From assembly GCA_017960005.1 (NCBI GenBank), contig JAGCZM010000159.1, positions 1 to 7,116 on the forward strand: a stretch of 7,116 nt of DNA, given 5' to 3'. Positions 1-5,609 of this stretch are shown in pieces (position 1 is the first letter of the stretch; every line of letters begins with the position of its first letter). The DNA comes from Eggerthellaceae bacterium. Lineage in GTDB: Bacteria; Actinomycetota; Coriobacteriia; Coriobacteriales; Eggerthellaceae. The notes beneath the pieces are model-generated. The model saw only the letters and a program-made list of their open reading frames with translations. It did no database searches and was not told the origin of the DNA. Both the position numbers and the translations under genes were made by a program.

Positions 1-2
1 CC

Positions 3-320
3 AACAACACCGTTGCCATCGTTATGTCCAACCCCATCGCCGCCGAAATGCGCGACATCTACGGCATCAGCAAAAAGCGTGCCGCAAGTTTGCTTGACAC
101 CTTCTCCTGCGTGTTCCAAGGCATCCTGCCTTACGGCGCTCAGATGCTGGTGGCGATTTCTGCCGTCGCAACCATGGGCGGCGTGGTATCGGCATTCGAG
201 ATACTGCCCTTCCTGCTCTATCCGTATGCGCTGTTGCTGAGCTCTTTGTTCTTCATCTATGTCATCCCCGACAAATCAAAGGATGAAGAGGCCGTGCGAG
301 AAGCACCCGCTGCCGAATAA
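3..320 (+). CDS. NhaC-type Na+/H+ antiporter, C-terminal end (partial)
   Basis: This is the last ~105 residues of an integral membrane antiporter that exchanges sodium for protons across the cytoplasmic membrane. The reading frame is open from the first complete codon at position 3, so the gene starts outside the window. The visible part begins Asn-Asn-Thr-Val-Ala-Ile-Val-Met-Ser-Asn-Pro-Ile-Ala, which resembles the conserved unwound-helix segment of NhaC-family transporters. It continues with hydrophobic stretches (FSCVFQGILPYGAQMLVAIS and a later Leu/Tyr/Phe-rich helix) and finishes in a short charged, Ala/Glu-rich cytosolic tail. The internal ATG at 24 is a codon of the protein, not its start. 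The gene ends TAA followed directly by TAG, and an intrinsic terminator follows 20 bases later, so this is the end of its transcript. Family assignment rests on remembered sequence character; substrate (Na+ alone or an exchange of organic acids, as in some NhaC relatives) cannot be told from the fragment. Confidence 0.8.
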   Translation, partial: NNTVAIVMSNPIAAEMRDIYGISKKRAASLLDTFSCVFQGILPYGAQMLVAISAVATMGGVVSAFEILPFLLYPYALLLSSLFFIYVIPDKSKDEEAVREAPAAE

Positions 321-339
321 TAGGCGTTCGCATAAAACA

Positions 340-376
340 AAAATCGACCCGCCCCTACCTCGCGGGTCGATTTTTT
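340..376 (+). terminator. Rho-independent terminator of the antiporter gene
   Basis: Arms AAAATCGACCCGC (340-352) and GCGGGTCGATTTT (362-374) form a perfect 13-bp stem closing a 9-base loop, and the T-run extends to 376. The A-rich left flank (337-343) means it could also work on the opposite strand, but no minus-strand gene ends here. Confidence 0.93.
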
Positions 377-392
377 ATGCGCCCGATAGGAC

Positions 393-398
393 TACAAT
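393..398 (+). promoter_or_regulatory. Probable -10 element for the metallo-hydrolase gene
   Basis: TACAAT matches the sigma-70 type -10 consensus at 5 of 6 positions and sits 42 bases before the ATG at 441. No good -35 hexamer is seen: the expected place is occupied by the T-run of the preceding terminator. Placement is by inspection only. Confidence 0.4.
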
Positions 399-440
399 AC
401 GAAACGACAAAGACAGGCATGCAACCGAGGAGTACAACCG

Positions 441-1103
441 ATGGATTCGATTCACGGCATCAGCGTCAACGAGCACAGCAGCATACGTATCAAAGACGAT
501 ATCACCGGCAAGGTCGTATATATCGATCCGTTCAAAATCAAAAACGATGCCCATGATGCCGATATCGTTTTGATCACGCATATCCACTACGACCACTTCT
601 CCCCCAAAGACATCCTGATGGTCGCAAACAAAGACACCCGGTTTGTCTGCCCTTCTTCCATGAAAGACAAAGCACTGGATTTCCTTAAAGGTTCATCTCT
701 CGATATTTCCCCTCTGTCCTGCGTTAAACCGCAGGATCGCATCGACATCGAAGGCATCAACATCGAGGCTGTCCGGGCATACAACGCATACAAACCGCAT
801 CATCCCAAGAAAAACGCCTGGGTCGGCTACAACATCAACGTCAATAACGAATGGGTATATGTCTGCGGAGATACGGATTTCGTGAAGGAGATTGCATCGG
901 TATCCTGCGATGTCGCATTGGTGCCCGTCGGAGGCACATTTACCACAAACGCACATGAAGCGGCCCGGCTCGTCAACGAACTTCATCCCAAAATCGCGAT
1001 TCCCACCCACTACGGCAGTATCGTGGGCAGCAAAAAAGACGCAGATGCGTTCTGCGCTGAGGTAAACCGCGACATACAAACCGCGATATTGATTAAACAA
1101 TAG
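441..1103 (+). CDS. Metallo-beta-lactamase-fold metal-dependent hydrolase
   Basis: A 220-residue soluble cytoplasmic protein of the metallo-beta-lactamase superfamily, close in length and layout to the small 'metal-dependent hydrolase' (UPF0173/YycJ-unlike, UlaG-like) proteins. The N-terminal strand region ends in an IDPF motif (28-31). It is followed by the metal-binding signature His47-x-His49-x-Asp51-His52, by Gly-Asp-Thr-Asp at 143-146 (bridging Asp), and by Thr-His-Tyr-Gly at 189-192 with the last metal His190, so the dinuclear site looks complete. Start: ATG 441 with GAGGAG at 427-432, spacing 8. No signal peptide. Substrate is unknown; fold members cleave phosphodiesters, lactones, thioesters or amides, and nothing in the neighbourhood narrows this. 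It stands as a single gene with its own probable promoter. Its stop (1101-1103) lies one base from the stop of the convergent murJ gene, with no terminator between them. Confidence 0.88.
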   Translation: MDSIHGISVNEHSSIRIKDDITGKVVYIDPFKIKNDAHDADIVLITHIHYDHFSPKDILMVANKDTRFVCPSSMKDKALDFLKGSSLDISPLSCVKPQDRIDIEGINIEAVRAYNAYKPHHPKKNAWVGYNINVNNEWVYVCGDTDFVKEIASVSCDVALVPVGGTFTTNAHEAARLVNELHPKIAIPTHYGSIVGSKKDADAFCAEVNRDIQTAILIKQ

Positions 1104-1104
1104 A

Positions 1105-2868
1105 TTATTTGCGCTTGAGCTTGTTCTTGAGACGCCTGATGATGCGCTCGAGGAATGCCGCCTCAACAAACTTCGCTCTCAGGGCCGCACCGAACGTGAC
1201 AAGCAATCCGGGAACACCGGCAACAATGATGGCAACAAGTGCCCATACGATGGATGAAGTATAAGGGACGTTCACAAACGTCAATACCTGCAAAATACTC
1301 CACGAAACCAAAGAACCCGCTCCTCCGAGCAGAATCCCTCTGAATGCGCTTTTTACCACCGAAACCACCCCGAGATGTCCGAGGAGTTTGTTGAGATAGG
1401 CAAACAGCAACACGTCGGCAAGGATATAGAAGATGATTTCTGCCCAAGCAATCGCGTTGATGCCGACGATTCCGAACCCCGCAAACACCGAAGCAAGCAC
1501 GGTTAAGATCACCTGCACGCCGCCGGCGATGGCGTTGATACCGGCAAAGGCTTTCATCTTACGCAGACTGCTGAATATCTTTTGGAGATACGTATTGACC
1601 CCATAGAAAGGCAATGCCGTGGCCAACACCATCAAATACGACGAAATGATCTCGATGGCATCGGCACTGAACTCGCCTGCCAGATACAACGTGATGAGAG
1701 GAGCTGCGAACACCACCAAAAACACCGTCATCGGGAACATGAAAAACACAATCTGTTTGGAGCCGGCGATGATGCCGTGCTTGACGCCGTCCATGTTGCC
1801 TTCGGCCTGCATCTCGGCAAGTTCGGTAAACATGGACGTGGTGATGGGTACGGCCAAAAATGCGTATGGGAGGGTAAACCACAGACGCGCATAAGCCAAC
1901 ACGCTGGGGCCGTTATCTGCAAAGCTGTATGCGGCTGCCGTCTGAACGGATACCACGATAAAGCTGCATATCATCACGAACAGCGCCGGTATACCCAAAG
2001 AAAGCGTGTCTTTTAAGCCGGGATCCTTAAAGTCGATACGCGGACGCAGTTTGATGCCGTTTTTGCGGAGGGCGGGTGCCTGCAAAACCAACTGCATGAA
2101 CACGCCGAGCGGATTGCCCAGCGCCACGAAATACATCGCCAAAACCGGATCTCCGGAAACGGTCAGGGCATAAGCGATAAACGCGCCGATGACGATGATG
2201 TTGTTTGCGGCAGGAGCCAAAGACGCCCACAGATAATCTCTGTTGGCATTGAGCAGGCCCGAGATGATGGCACCGGCACCGTAGAACAAAAGCTGTATGG
2301 CAAAGAATTGGAAGAAGAATACCGCGGCGCCCATCTGCTCTTGGTCGCTCCAAAAGCTCTGAGTATAGATGACCACCTGCGGAAACAGTGCGCATAAAAC
2401 GCTGATGATTGCCAAAAACAAAACGACGATGGTAAAGAGGTTCGAAGCGTATTTGTTGGATGCTTCCTGCCCAAGACGTTTTTTGACGGTGACGTATACC
2501 GGCAAAAACGCGGTAACGAGAATACCTCCGGCAACCAACTCGTAGAGCATGCTGGGAAGGTTGTTGGCAACCTGATAGGCAGACGCCAGTGCGGTTGCGC
2601 CGAACGCGAAGGCCATGACCCATGTCCGAAAGAATCCCGTGATGCGCGATATCACCACGCAAATACTGATAATGGCGGTGGATTTGTTGACCGAACCGTC
2701 CCTGATAGCCTCCGAAGCATTGTCAGAGGAGGCTACCTGCGCATCCACCGCGGCGGATGCCGCCTCTATCTTTTGACGGGTTTCGAGTTCTTTTTGGCGC
2801 AAAGCGCGCAGTCTGATGGCATGCTTCGAATGCTTGGCGTGCAACAGTTTTTTATTGAGCGATGCCAT
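1105..2868 (-). CDS. murJ: MurJ/MviN lipid II flippase
   Basis: A 587-residue polytopic membrane protein of the MOP/MVF superfamily that moves the peptidoglycan precursor lipid II to the outer face of the membrane. About 14 hydrophobic segments follow a hydrophilic N-terminus. Typical family blocks are SRITGFFR (74-81, with Arg75 and Arg81 matching E. coli Arg18 and Arg24), NNLPSMLYELVAGG (102-115), QLLFYGAGAIISGLLNANRD (192-211) and a Pro-Ala-Ala-Asn-Asn around 219-223. The YEL..GG form replaces the proteobacterial RR..AEG and points to an actinobacterial-type enzyme. Oddities: a ~60-residue Lys/Arg/Glu-rich extension before the first membrane helix, likely a cytosolic helix, and Ser96 where E. 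coli has Asp39. The C-terminus is strongly basic. Start ATG at 2866-2868 has only a modest AAGG (2875-2878 on the complement) 6 bases upstream, and no better in-frame start precedes the first helix. It is the third gene of the argR-lipoprotein-murJ cluster, 30 bases after the lipoprotein stop. Confidence 0.92.
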   Translation of the reverse strand: MASLNKKLLHAKHSKHAIRLRALRQKELETRQKIEAASAAVDAQVASSDNASEAIRDGSVNKSTAIISICVVISRITGFFRTWVMAFAFGATALASAYQVANNLPSMLYELVAGGILVTAFLPVYVTVKKRLGQEASNKYASNLFTIVVLFLAIISVLCALFPQVVIYTQSFWSDQEQMGAAVFFFQFFAIQLLFYGAGAIISGLLNANRDYLWASLAPAANNIIVIGAFIAYALTVSGDPVLAMYFVALGNPLGVFMQLVLQAPALRKNGIKLRPRIDFKDPGLKDTLSLGIPALFVMICSFIVVSVQTAAAYSFADNGPSVLAYARLWFTLPYAFLAVPITTSMFTELAEMQAEGNMDGVKHGIIAGSKQIVFFMFPMTVFLVVFAAPLITLYLAGEFSADAIEIISSYLMVLATALPFYGVNTYLQKIFSSLRKMKAFAGINAIAGGVQVILTVLASVFAGFGIVGINAIAWAEIIFYILADVLLFAYLNKLLGHLGVVSVVKSAFRGILLGGAGSLVSWSILQVLTFVNVPYTSSIVWALVAIIVAGVPGLLVTFGAALRAKFVEAAFLERIIRRLKNKLKRK

Positions 2869-2898
2869 ATCAAACCTTGGGTATATATGCCCTTATTG

Positions 2899-3411
2899 CT
2901 ATTTGAGCTCGGAAGCGGCCTTGTCCGCATCCGCCAGTTTTTCCAGACCGTCGTCATAGATGTTTTGGATATGGGTGATGCGGGTGTTGTATTGCGAATA
3001 ATCATAAGAGCTGCCTGCGGCGTTGATCTCGGTATACAAATCGACATACGCCTGCAGCGCCTGCTTCAGAAGTTCGCAACCTTCCTTGTAATCGTTACCG
3101 ATTGCCTTTAAGGCTTCGGGAGCGGTCAGCGCACCGAGTGCGTTGATCTGACGGGTGACATTGGCAAGACAACTGCTCATGCCGACCAAATCCTCATCGC
3201 GCAGCTCTCCGGAAAACACCGTAAGCTCCCCTGCGATCTCATCCATGATTTGATTGACGGCACTCATGTATTCCCTGTTTGCTTTGGCAGCTTTTTCCGC
3301 TTCGGTTTCGCGGGGAGCGCAACTTGCCAATGCGAACAATCCCAGCATCAGCGACGCGATAACGGCACCGATGATGATTTTGTTGAGGGGTGAATTGCGT
3401 TTAAAAGACAT
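2899..3411 (-). CDS. Predicted membrane lipoprotein, helical, function unknown
   Basis: A 170-residue secreted lipoprotein I cannot assign to a named family. The N-terminus is a lipoprotein signal peptide: basic Met-Ser-Phe-Lys-Arg start, a hydrophobic core at ~12-28, then lipobox Leu28-Ala-Ser-Cys31, with Cys31 the expected lipidated residue. The mature ~140 residues are almost entirely alpha-helix formers (Glu/Ala/Lys/Leu), with a short Gly-Ser-Ser-Tyr-Asp-Tyr-Ser-Gln-Tyr linker near 133-141. This suggests a small helical bundle at the outer face of the membrane. It contains the only two further cysteines around 80 and 112. ATG at 3409-3411 is preceded by AGGTGA (complement of 3418-3423) at 6 bases. 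The gene starts 13 bases after argR and its ribosome-binding site nearly touches the argR stop, so translation is probably coupled. Its place directly ahead of murJ invites, but does not prove, a cell-envelope role. Confidence 0.8.
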   Translation of the reverse strand: MSFKRNSPLNKIIIGAVIASLMLGLFALASCAPRETEAEKAAKANREYMSAVNQIMDEIAGELTVFSGELRDEDLVGMSSCLANVTRQINALGALTAPEALKAIGNDYKEGCELLKQALQAYVDLYTEINAAGSSYDYSQYNTRITHIQNIYDDGLEKLADADKAASELK

Positions 3412-3424
3412 TATGAATCACCTT

Positions 3425-3853
3425 TTATTTTCTCATCAGGGTCGACAGAACTTCGCGCAGACCCTGAGCGTCTTCTTGGGATGCCGCAACGCAAAAGATC
3501 GTATCGTCGCCGGCAACGGATCCGAGAACACCTTCCAAACAGGCATCGTCGATGGCGGCACACACACCGCCGGCAGAGCCCGCAAAGGTTTTGACGACAA
3601 CCATGTGACCGGCACAGGTTGCATCCTCGACAAACTCATAAACCATACGGCGCAATCTCTCCCACTCGGGAAGCGTGTAACAGCCGTTTTGGGCCTTGAT
3701 TAAGCCCAAATCCTCGATATCCCTGGAAATCATGGTCTGGGTGCACGGGAAACCCGCTTTCTCCAGATACGAAACCAAATCTTTTTGCGTCTTGATGGGG
3801 TTCTCGGAAACGACCTTGCGAATCATCTCCTGACGCTCGTTGCGTTTTTTCAT
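3425..3853 (-). CDS. argR: Arginine repressor ArgR
   Basis: A 142-residue transcription factor that, with L-arginine as corepressor, binds ARG boxes as a hexamer and controls arginine biosynthesis and catabolism genes. The N-terminal winged helix holds the recognition segment Thr38-Gln39-Thr40-Met-Ile-Ser43-Arg44-Asp45-Ile followed by LGLIK, the hallmark of the family. The C-terminal oligomerisation/arginine-binding domain has AIDDACLEGVLGSVAGDD at ~100-117, ending in Gly115-Asp116-Asp117-Thr118, where the Asp pair contacts arginine. Length fits the family (about 150). I prefer the ATG at 3851-3853: GAGGT (complement of 3859-3863) lies 5 bases before it, whereas the ATG four codons upstream (3863-3865) has no ribosome-binding site and overlaps that Shine-Dalgarno. 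First gene of the cluster with the lipoprotein and murJ; no arginine metabolism gene is in the window. Confidence 0.93.
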   Translation of the reverse strand: MKKRNERQEMIRKVVSENPIKTQKDLVSYLEKAGFPCTQTMISRDIEDLGLIKAQNGCYTLPEWERLRRMVYEFVEDATCAGHMVVVKTFAGSAGGVCAAIDDACLEGVLGSVAGDDTIFCVAASQEDAQGLREVLSTLMRK

Positions 3854-3858
3854 AAAAG

Positions 3859-3863
3859 ACCTC
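3859..3863 (-). promoter_or_regulatory. Ribosome-binding site fixing the argR start
   Basis: GAGGT on the minus strand, 5 bases before the ATG at 3851-3853. It overlaps the upstream in-frame ATG at 3863-3865 and so argues against that longer start. Confidence 0.7.
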
Positions 3864-3917
3864 ATTTATTGCATATTTACGGCATTTTTGACCGAAACTT
3901 GCGAAAATTGTACTCCA

Positions 3918-3946
3918 AATATGCATTTATGCACGGATGAAGTCAA
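3918..3946 (-). promoter_or_regulatory. Candidate argR promoter with overlapping ArgR operator dyad
   Basis: On the minus strand TTGACT (3946-3941) is a 5/6 match to the -35 consensus. It is followed after exactly 17 bases by CATATT (3923-3918), a 4/6 match to -10. The spacer and the -10 are overlapped by the palindrome TGCAT-TT-ATGCA (3922-3933), perfect in both 5-base arms. TGCAT half-sites are those of the mycobacterial ArgR operator used in structural work (TGCAT-N4-ATGCA, recalled), although here the spacer is 2 rather than 4. A lone further TGCAT lies at 3870-3874. I infer autorepression of argR. The rest of the divergent region 3854-4048 holds the slyD leader, with only a weak -10-like TACACT at 4003-4008 for the + strand. 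Confidence 0.45.
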
Positions 3947-4048
3947 CGCGTCGTTCAAATGGCACGAAACGGTAAAAATAAAAATCTTCCTCCTTTTTAA
4001 GCTACACTATCCCACGCACAAAAACACCTATCAAAGGAGCAGTCTCAC

Positions 4049-4558
4049 ATGAACAACGAAGGGAAGTTTGTCAAAGTTCACTACATCGGCACCCTTGATG
4101 ACGGTACCGAGTTCGATTCTTCCGTCAAAACCGGCAAACCCCTTGAATTTGTCTGCATGGCAGGTCAGATGATCAAAGGATTCGACAATGCCGTACGCGA
4201 TATGGAAGTCGGAGAAACCAAGAAAGTCCATATCCTTGCCAAGGACGCATACGGTACCTACCGCGATGATTTGGTACAAATCGTCGAGCTCTCCAAAATC
4301 CCCAACGGAGAGGACTTGCCCGTCGGTCAGACCGTGTATTTCATGGGACAGGACGGCTATCCCTTCCCGGTACGCGTCGTCTCCATCGAAGAGGGCAAAG
4401 CGACGTTCGATTTGAACCACGAACTTGCCGGCAAAGATCTCAATTTCGAAATCACGCTGCTCGATTCCTCCGATGAGCTTCCCGAAGACGGATGCGATTG
4501 CGGAGACGAGCACTGCGGATGTGATGACGACGACTGCGATTGCGGTCATCGACACTAA
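4049..4558 (+). CDS. slyD: FKBP-type peptidyl-prolyl isomerase, SlyD-like, with metal-binding tail
   Basis: A 169-residue cytoplasmic prolyl cis-trans isomerase, chaperone and metallochaperone. The FKBP core starts at once (Val-Lys-Val-His-Tyr-Ile-Gly-Thr, 8-15; DDGTEFDSS, 17-25; GQMIKGFDNAVRDMEVGE, 39-56). The insert-in-flap chaperone domain runs from ~70 to 120, and FKBP closes with the SlyD signature Asn123-His-Glu-Leu-Ala-Gly-Lys-Asp-Leu followed by FEITL. Residues 147-169 form a tail with six Cys (149, 151, 156, 158, 163, 165), three His (155, 167, 169) and about nine Asp/Glu, like the nickel/zinc-binding tail of E. coli SlyD but shorter. ATG 4049 has AAAGGAG at 4033-4039, spacing 9. The gene is monocistronic: divergent from argR and closed by its own terminator. 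No hydrogenase or urease maturation gene is nearby to name a metal client. Full family identity is secure; the in vivo metal is not. Confidence 0.92.
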   Translation: MNNEGKFVKVHYIGTLDDGTEFDSSVKTGKPLEFVCMAGQMIKGFDNAVRDMEVGETKKVHILAKDAYGTYRDDLVQIVELSKIPNGEDLPVGQTVYFMGQDGYPFPVRVVSIEEGKATFDLNHELAGKDLNFEITLLDSSDELPEDGCDCGDEHCGCDDDDCDCGHRH

Positions 4559-4565
4559 TAAACGG

Positions 4566-4596
4566 GCGGGCCAAGTACTTGGCCCGCTTTTTATTT
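4566..4596 (+). terminator. Intrinsic terminator of slyD, probably bidirectional
   Basis: A perfect 22-base palindrome (4566-4587; arms GCGGGCCAA and TTGGCCCGC around GTAC) is followed by TTTTT-A-TTT. It starts 7 bases after the slyD stop. The convergent minus-strand gene has its TAA stop at 4593-4591, inside this T-run, and therefore meets the same hairpin 3 bases after its stop. On that strand the following sequence is only CCGTTTATTA, so termination there should be weaker. Confidence 0.9.
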
Positions 4597-5451
4597 GCAC
4601 CTTCTTTTGAACTCGTTGATATCATCGACAAGCGTTAAAAAAGACGAAGCGTTCAGTACCCTTGATGTCGCAACCAGTCTCTTCTCGAAATCCATCGCAA
4701 AACCGTCTTCGGTAAACAACCCGTAGGGATCGTGTTTTCTTTGTTTGGCGCAATCCGCATCCCCGAACACCAAGGAAGCGATCGACCTTGCGTCACGGCC
4801 CCCCGAAAGTGCCACTCCGGGCAAACGCATATCCTCATCAAAAAACTCTTTGGTCATGGAGGAGGCCAGATAAAGTGCCATGGCTGCGTATTTGTCGTAT
4901 ACCGACATTCTTTGGGCAAACCAAACTTTGCAAGAAAGCATCCATGCCTTTGCGTCAATTGCATCCCCGCAAAAGCAACCCAAATTCGAATGTTCGGCAA
5001 TTCTTTTCAACGCATCACGAAACGCCGTTTTATTGGGCGAAGGATACAAAGATACGATGTCTTTCAAAGCAAAGGCAATCTCATGAAGTCCGTCGAACAG
5101 CGGCATGTATACCGCTTCGAAATGCCTTGATACGGCCAGTCCGTAATGATCCCCGTATACCGGCAGACAAAACTCCCTGACAAAACACACCCAGGCATCG
5201 CTTTCTTGCAAAGTCAAAGACAACAGGCAATCCAGACGAGCTTCAACGCTCTGAAACGACACCCTGTCTCTCAAAAAACCAAACCTGCCATATATCGGCA
5301 GTTCCTTTATCGCTTCAAACAGCAGTTTTCGGTCGCAAAGAAGAAAAAGGTCGTATAAGGTGGGCAGCGCGTCTATGCAAAACGCCTCTCTGGTCCAGAT
5401 GCTTTCTTTATCCGTGCCTGTATTTGCGACATCATGCAAATCCCCCGCCAT
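4591..5451 (-). CDS. Unrecognised 286-residue cytoplasmic protein
   Basis: I do not recognise a family. With the start at ATG 5449-5451 the product is 286 residues, soluble, without signal peptide or membrane helix, mainly alpha-helical by composition, and fairly rich in Cys (about ten, including a Gly-Cys-Phe-Cys-Gly near residue 158) and aromatic residues. Visible landmarks are REFCLPVYGDHYG with FEAVY around 93-115, WMLSCKVWFAQRMSVYDKYAAMALYL around 171-196, and LSGGRDARSIASLVFG around 215-231. The start is set by AAGGAG (complement of 5460-5465) with spacing 8; the longer reading from a TTG at 5484 has no ribosome-binding site. It lies 158 bases downstream of merR on the same strand, with a separate leader carrying a LexA-like dyad and inverted repeats, so it may have its own promoter. 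A TorD/DmsD-type redox chaperone was considered from the all-helical look and the E-F...F-E-A-V-Y stretch, but the evidence is too thin to call. The open frame, strong RBS and terminator support a real gene. Confidence 0.78.
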   Translation of the reverse strand: MAGDLHDVANTGTDKESIWTREAFCIDALPTLYDLFLLCDRKLLFEAIKELPIYGRFGFLRDRVSFQSVEARLDCLLSLTLQESDAWVCFVREFCLPVYGDHYGLAVSRHFEAVYMPLFDGLHEIAFALKDIVSLYPSPNKTAFRDALKRIAEHSNLGCFCGDAIDAKAWMLSCKVWFAQRMSVYDKYAAMALYLASSMTKEFFDEDMRLPGVALSGGRDARSIASLVFGDADCAKQRKHDPYGLFTEDGFAMDFEKRLVATSRVLNASSFLTLVDDINEFKRRCK

Positions 5452-5459
5452 GGCAATCA

Positions 5460-5465
5460 CTCCTT
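5460..5465 (-). promoter_or_regulatory. Ribosome-binding site fixing the start of the unknown gene
   Basis: AAGGAG on the minus strand, 8 bases before the ATG at 5449-5451; it excludes the upstream TTG reading. Confidence 0.8.
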
Positions 5466-5493
5466 CGGTCGAAAACGAGATCAAAGAGGATCT

Positions 5494-5555
5494 TGCAAGC
5501 GTGTGTCATGCGATTTGAATCGGCGCCGGGCTTCGAAAATTTCGAAGCGCTTGCA
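5494..5555 (-). repeat. Nested inverted repeats in the leader of the unknown gene
   Basis: Outer arms TGCAAGCG (5494-5501) and CGCTTGCA (5548-5555) are exactly complementary over 8 bases. They enclose an inner hairpin GCTTCGAAA-A-TTTCGAAGC (5530-5548) and a CGGCGCCG palindrome (5521-5528). The outer and inner stems share base 5548, so both can nearly stack. There is no T-run after either, so this is not an intrinsic terminator for merR; it may be a structured 5' leader or a protein-binding site. Confidence 0.5.
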
Positions 5556-5577
5556 TGGGCTCTTGTTTAACAAAGCC

Positions 5578-5606
5578 ACTATAACATAAATACGAACATT
5601 TGTTTG
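5578..5606 (-). promoter_or_regulatory. Candidate promoter of the unknown gene with LexA-like box
   Basis: On the + strand 5593-5606 reads CGAACATTTGTTTG: a CGAAC-N4-GTTTG dyad with 9 of 10 arm positions symmetric to the Gram-positive SOS box pattern CGAAC-N4-GTTCG. On the minus strand a TATAGT -10-like hexamer lies at 5583-5578, so the box would cover the -35 region, as expected of a LexA operator. The expected -35 itself is poor. The box lies 3 bases after the merR stop codon. Confidence 0.35.
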
Positions 5607-5609
5607 TGT

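Noticed and set aside
13..240. Plus-strand 75-codon frame starting with TTG
   Set aside because: Cys/Pro/Ser-rich out-of-frame translation of the antiporter C-terminus; a shadow frame.
693..1169. Minus-strand open frame of 158 codons across the hydrolase gene
   Set aside because: It lies opposite the metallo-hydrolase with its complete metal motifs, has an implausible Cys/Asp-rich composition, and runs past the murJ stop; a shadow frame.
2027..2662. Minus-strand open frame of 211 codons inside murJ
   Set aside because: Arg/His/Gly-rich product without any membrane segments, in another frame of the clear MurJ coding region; a shadow frame.
4031..4600. Minus-strand open frame of 189 codons opposite slyD
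   Set aside because: It spans the slyD RBS, the full FKBP coding frame and the terminator, and its apparent hydrophobic start comes from complementing the Asp/Cys tail codons; a shadow frame.
5530..5548. Hairpin GCTTCGAAA/TTTCGAAGC as terminator of merR
   Set aside because: No T-run follows on the minus strand (the next bases are GC-rich), so it does not meet the form of an intrinsic terminator.
5563..5573. Palindrome TTGTTTAACAA downstream of merR
   Set aside because: Five-base arms of low complexity in an AT-rich stretch; expected by chance and not linked to any clear promoter element beyond the nearby -10.
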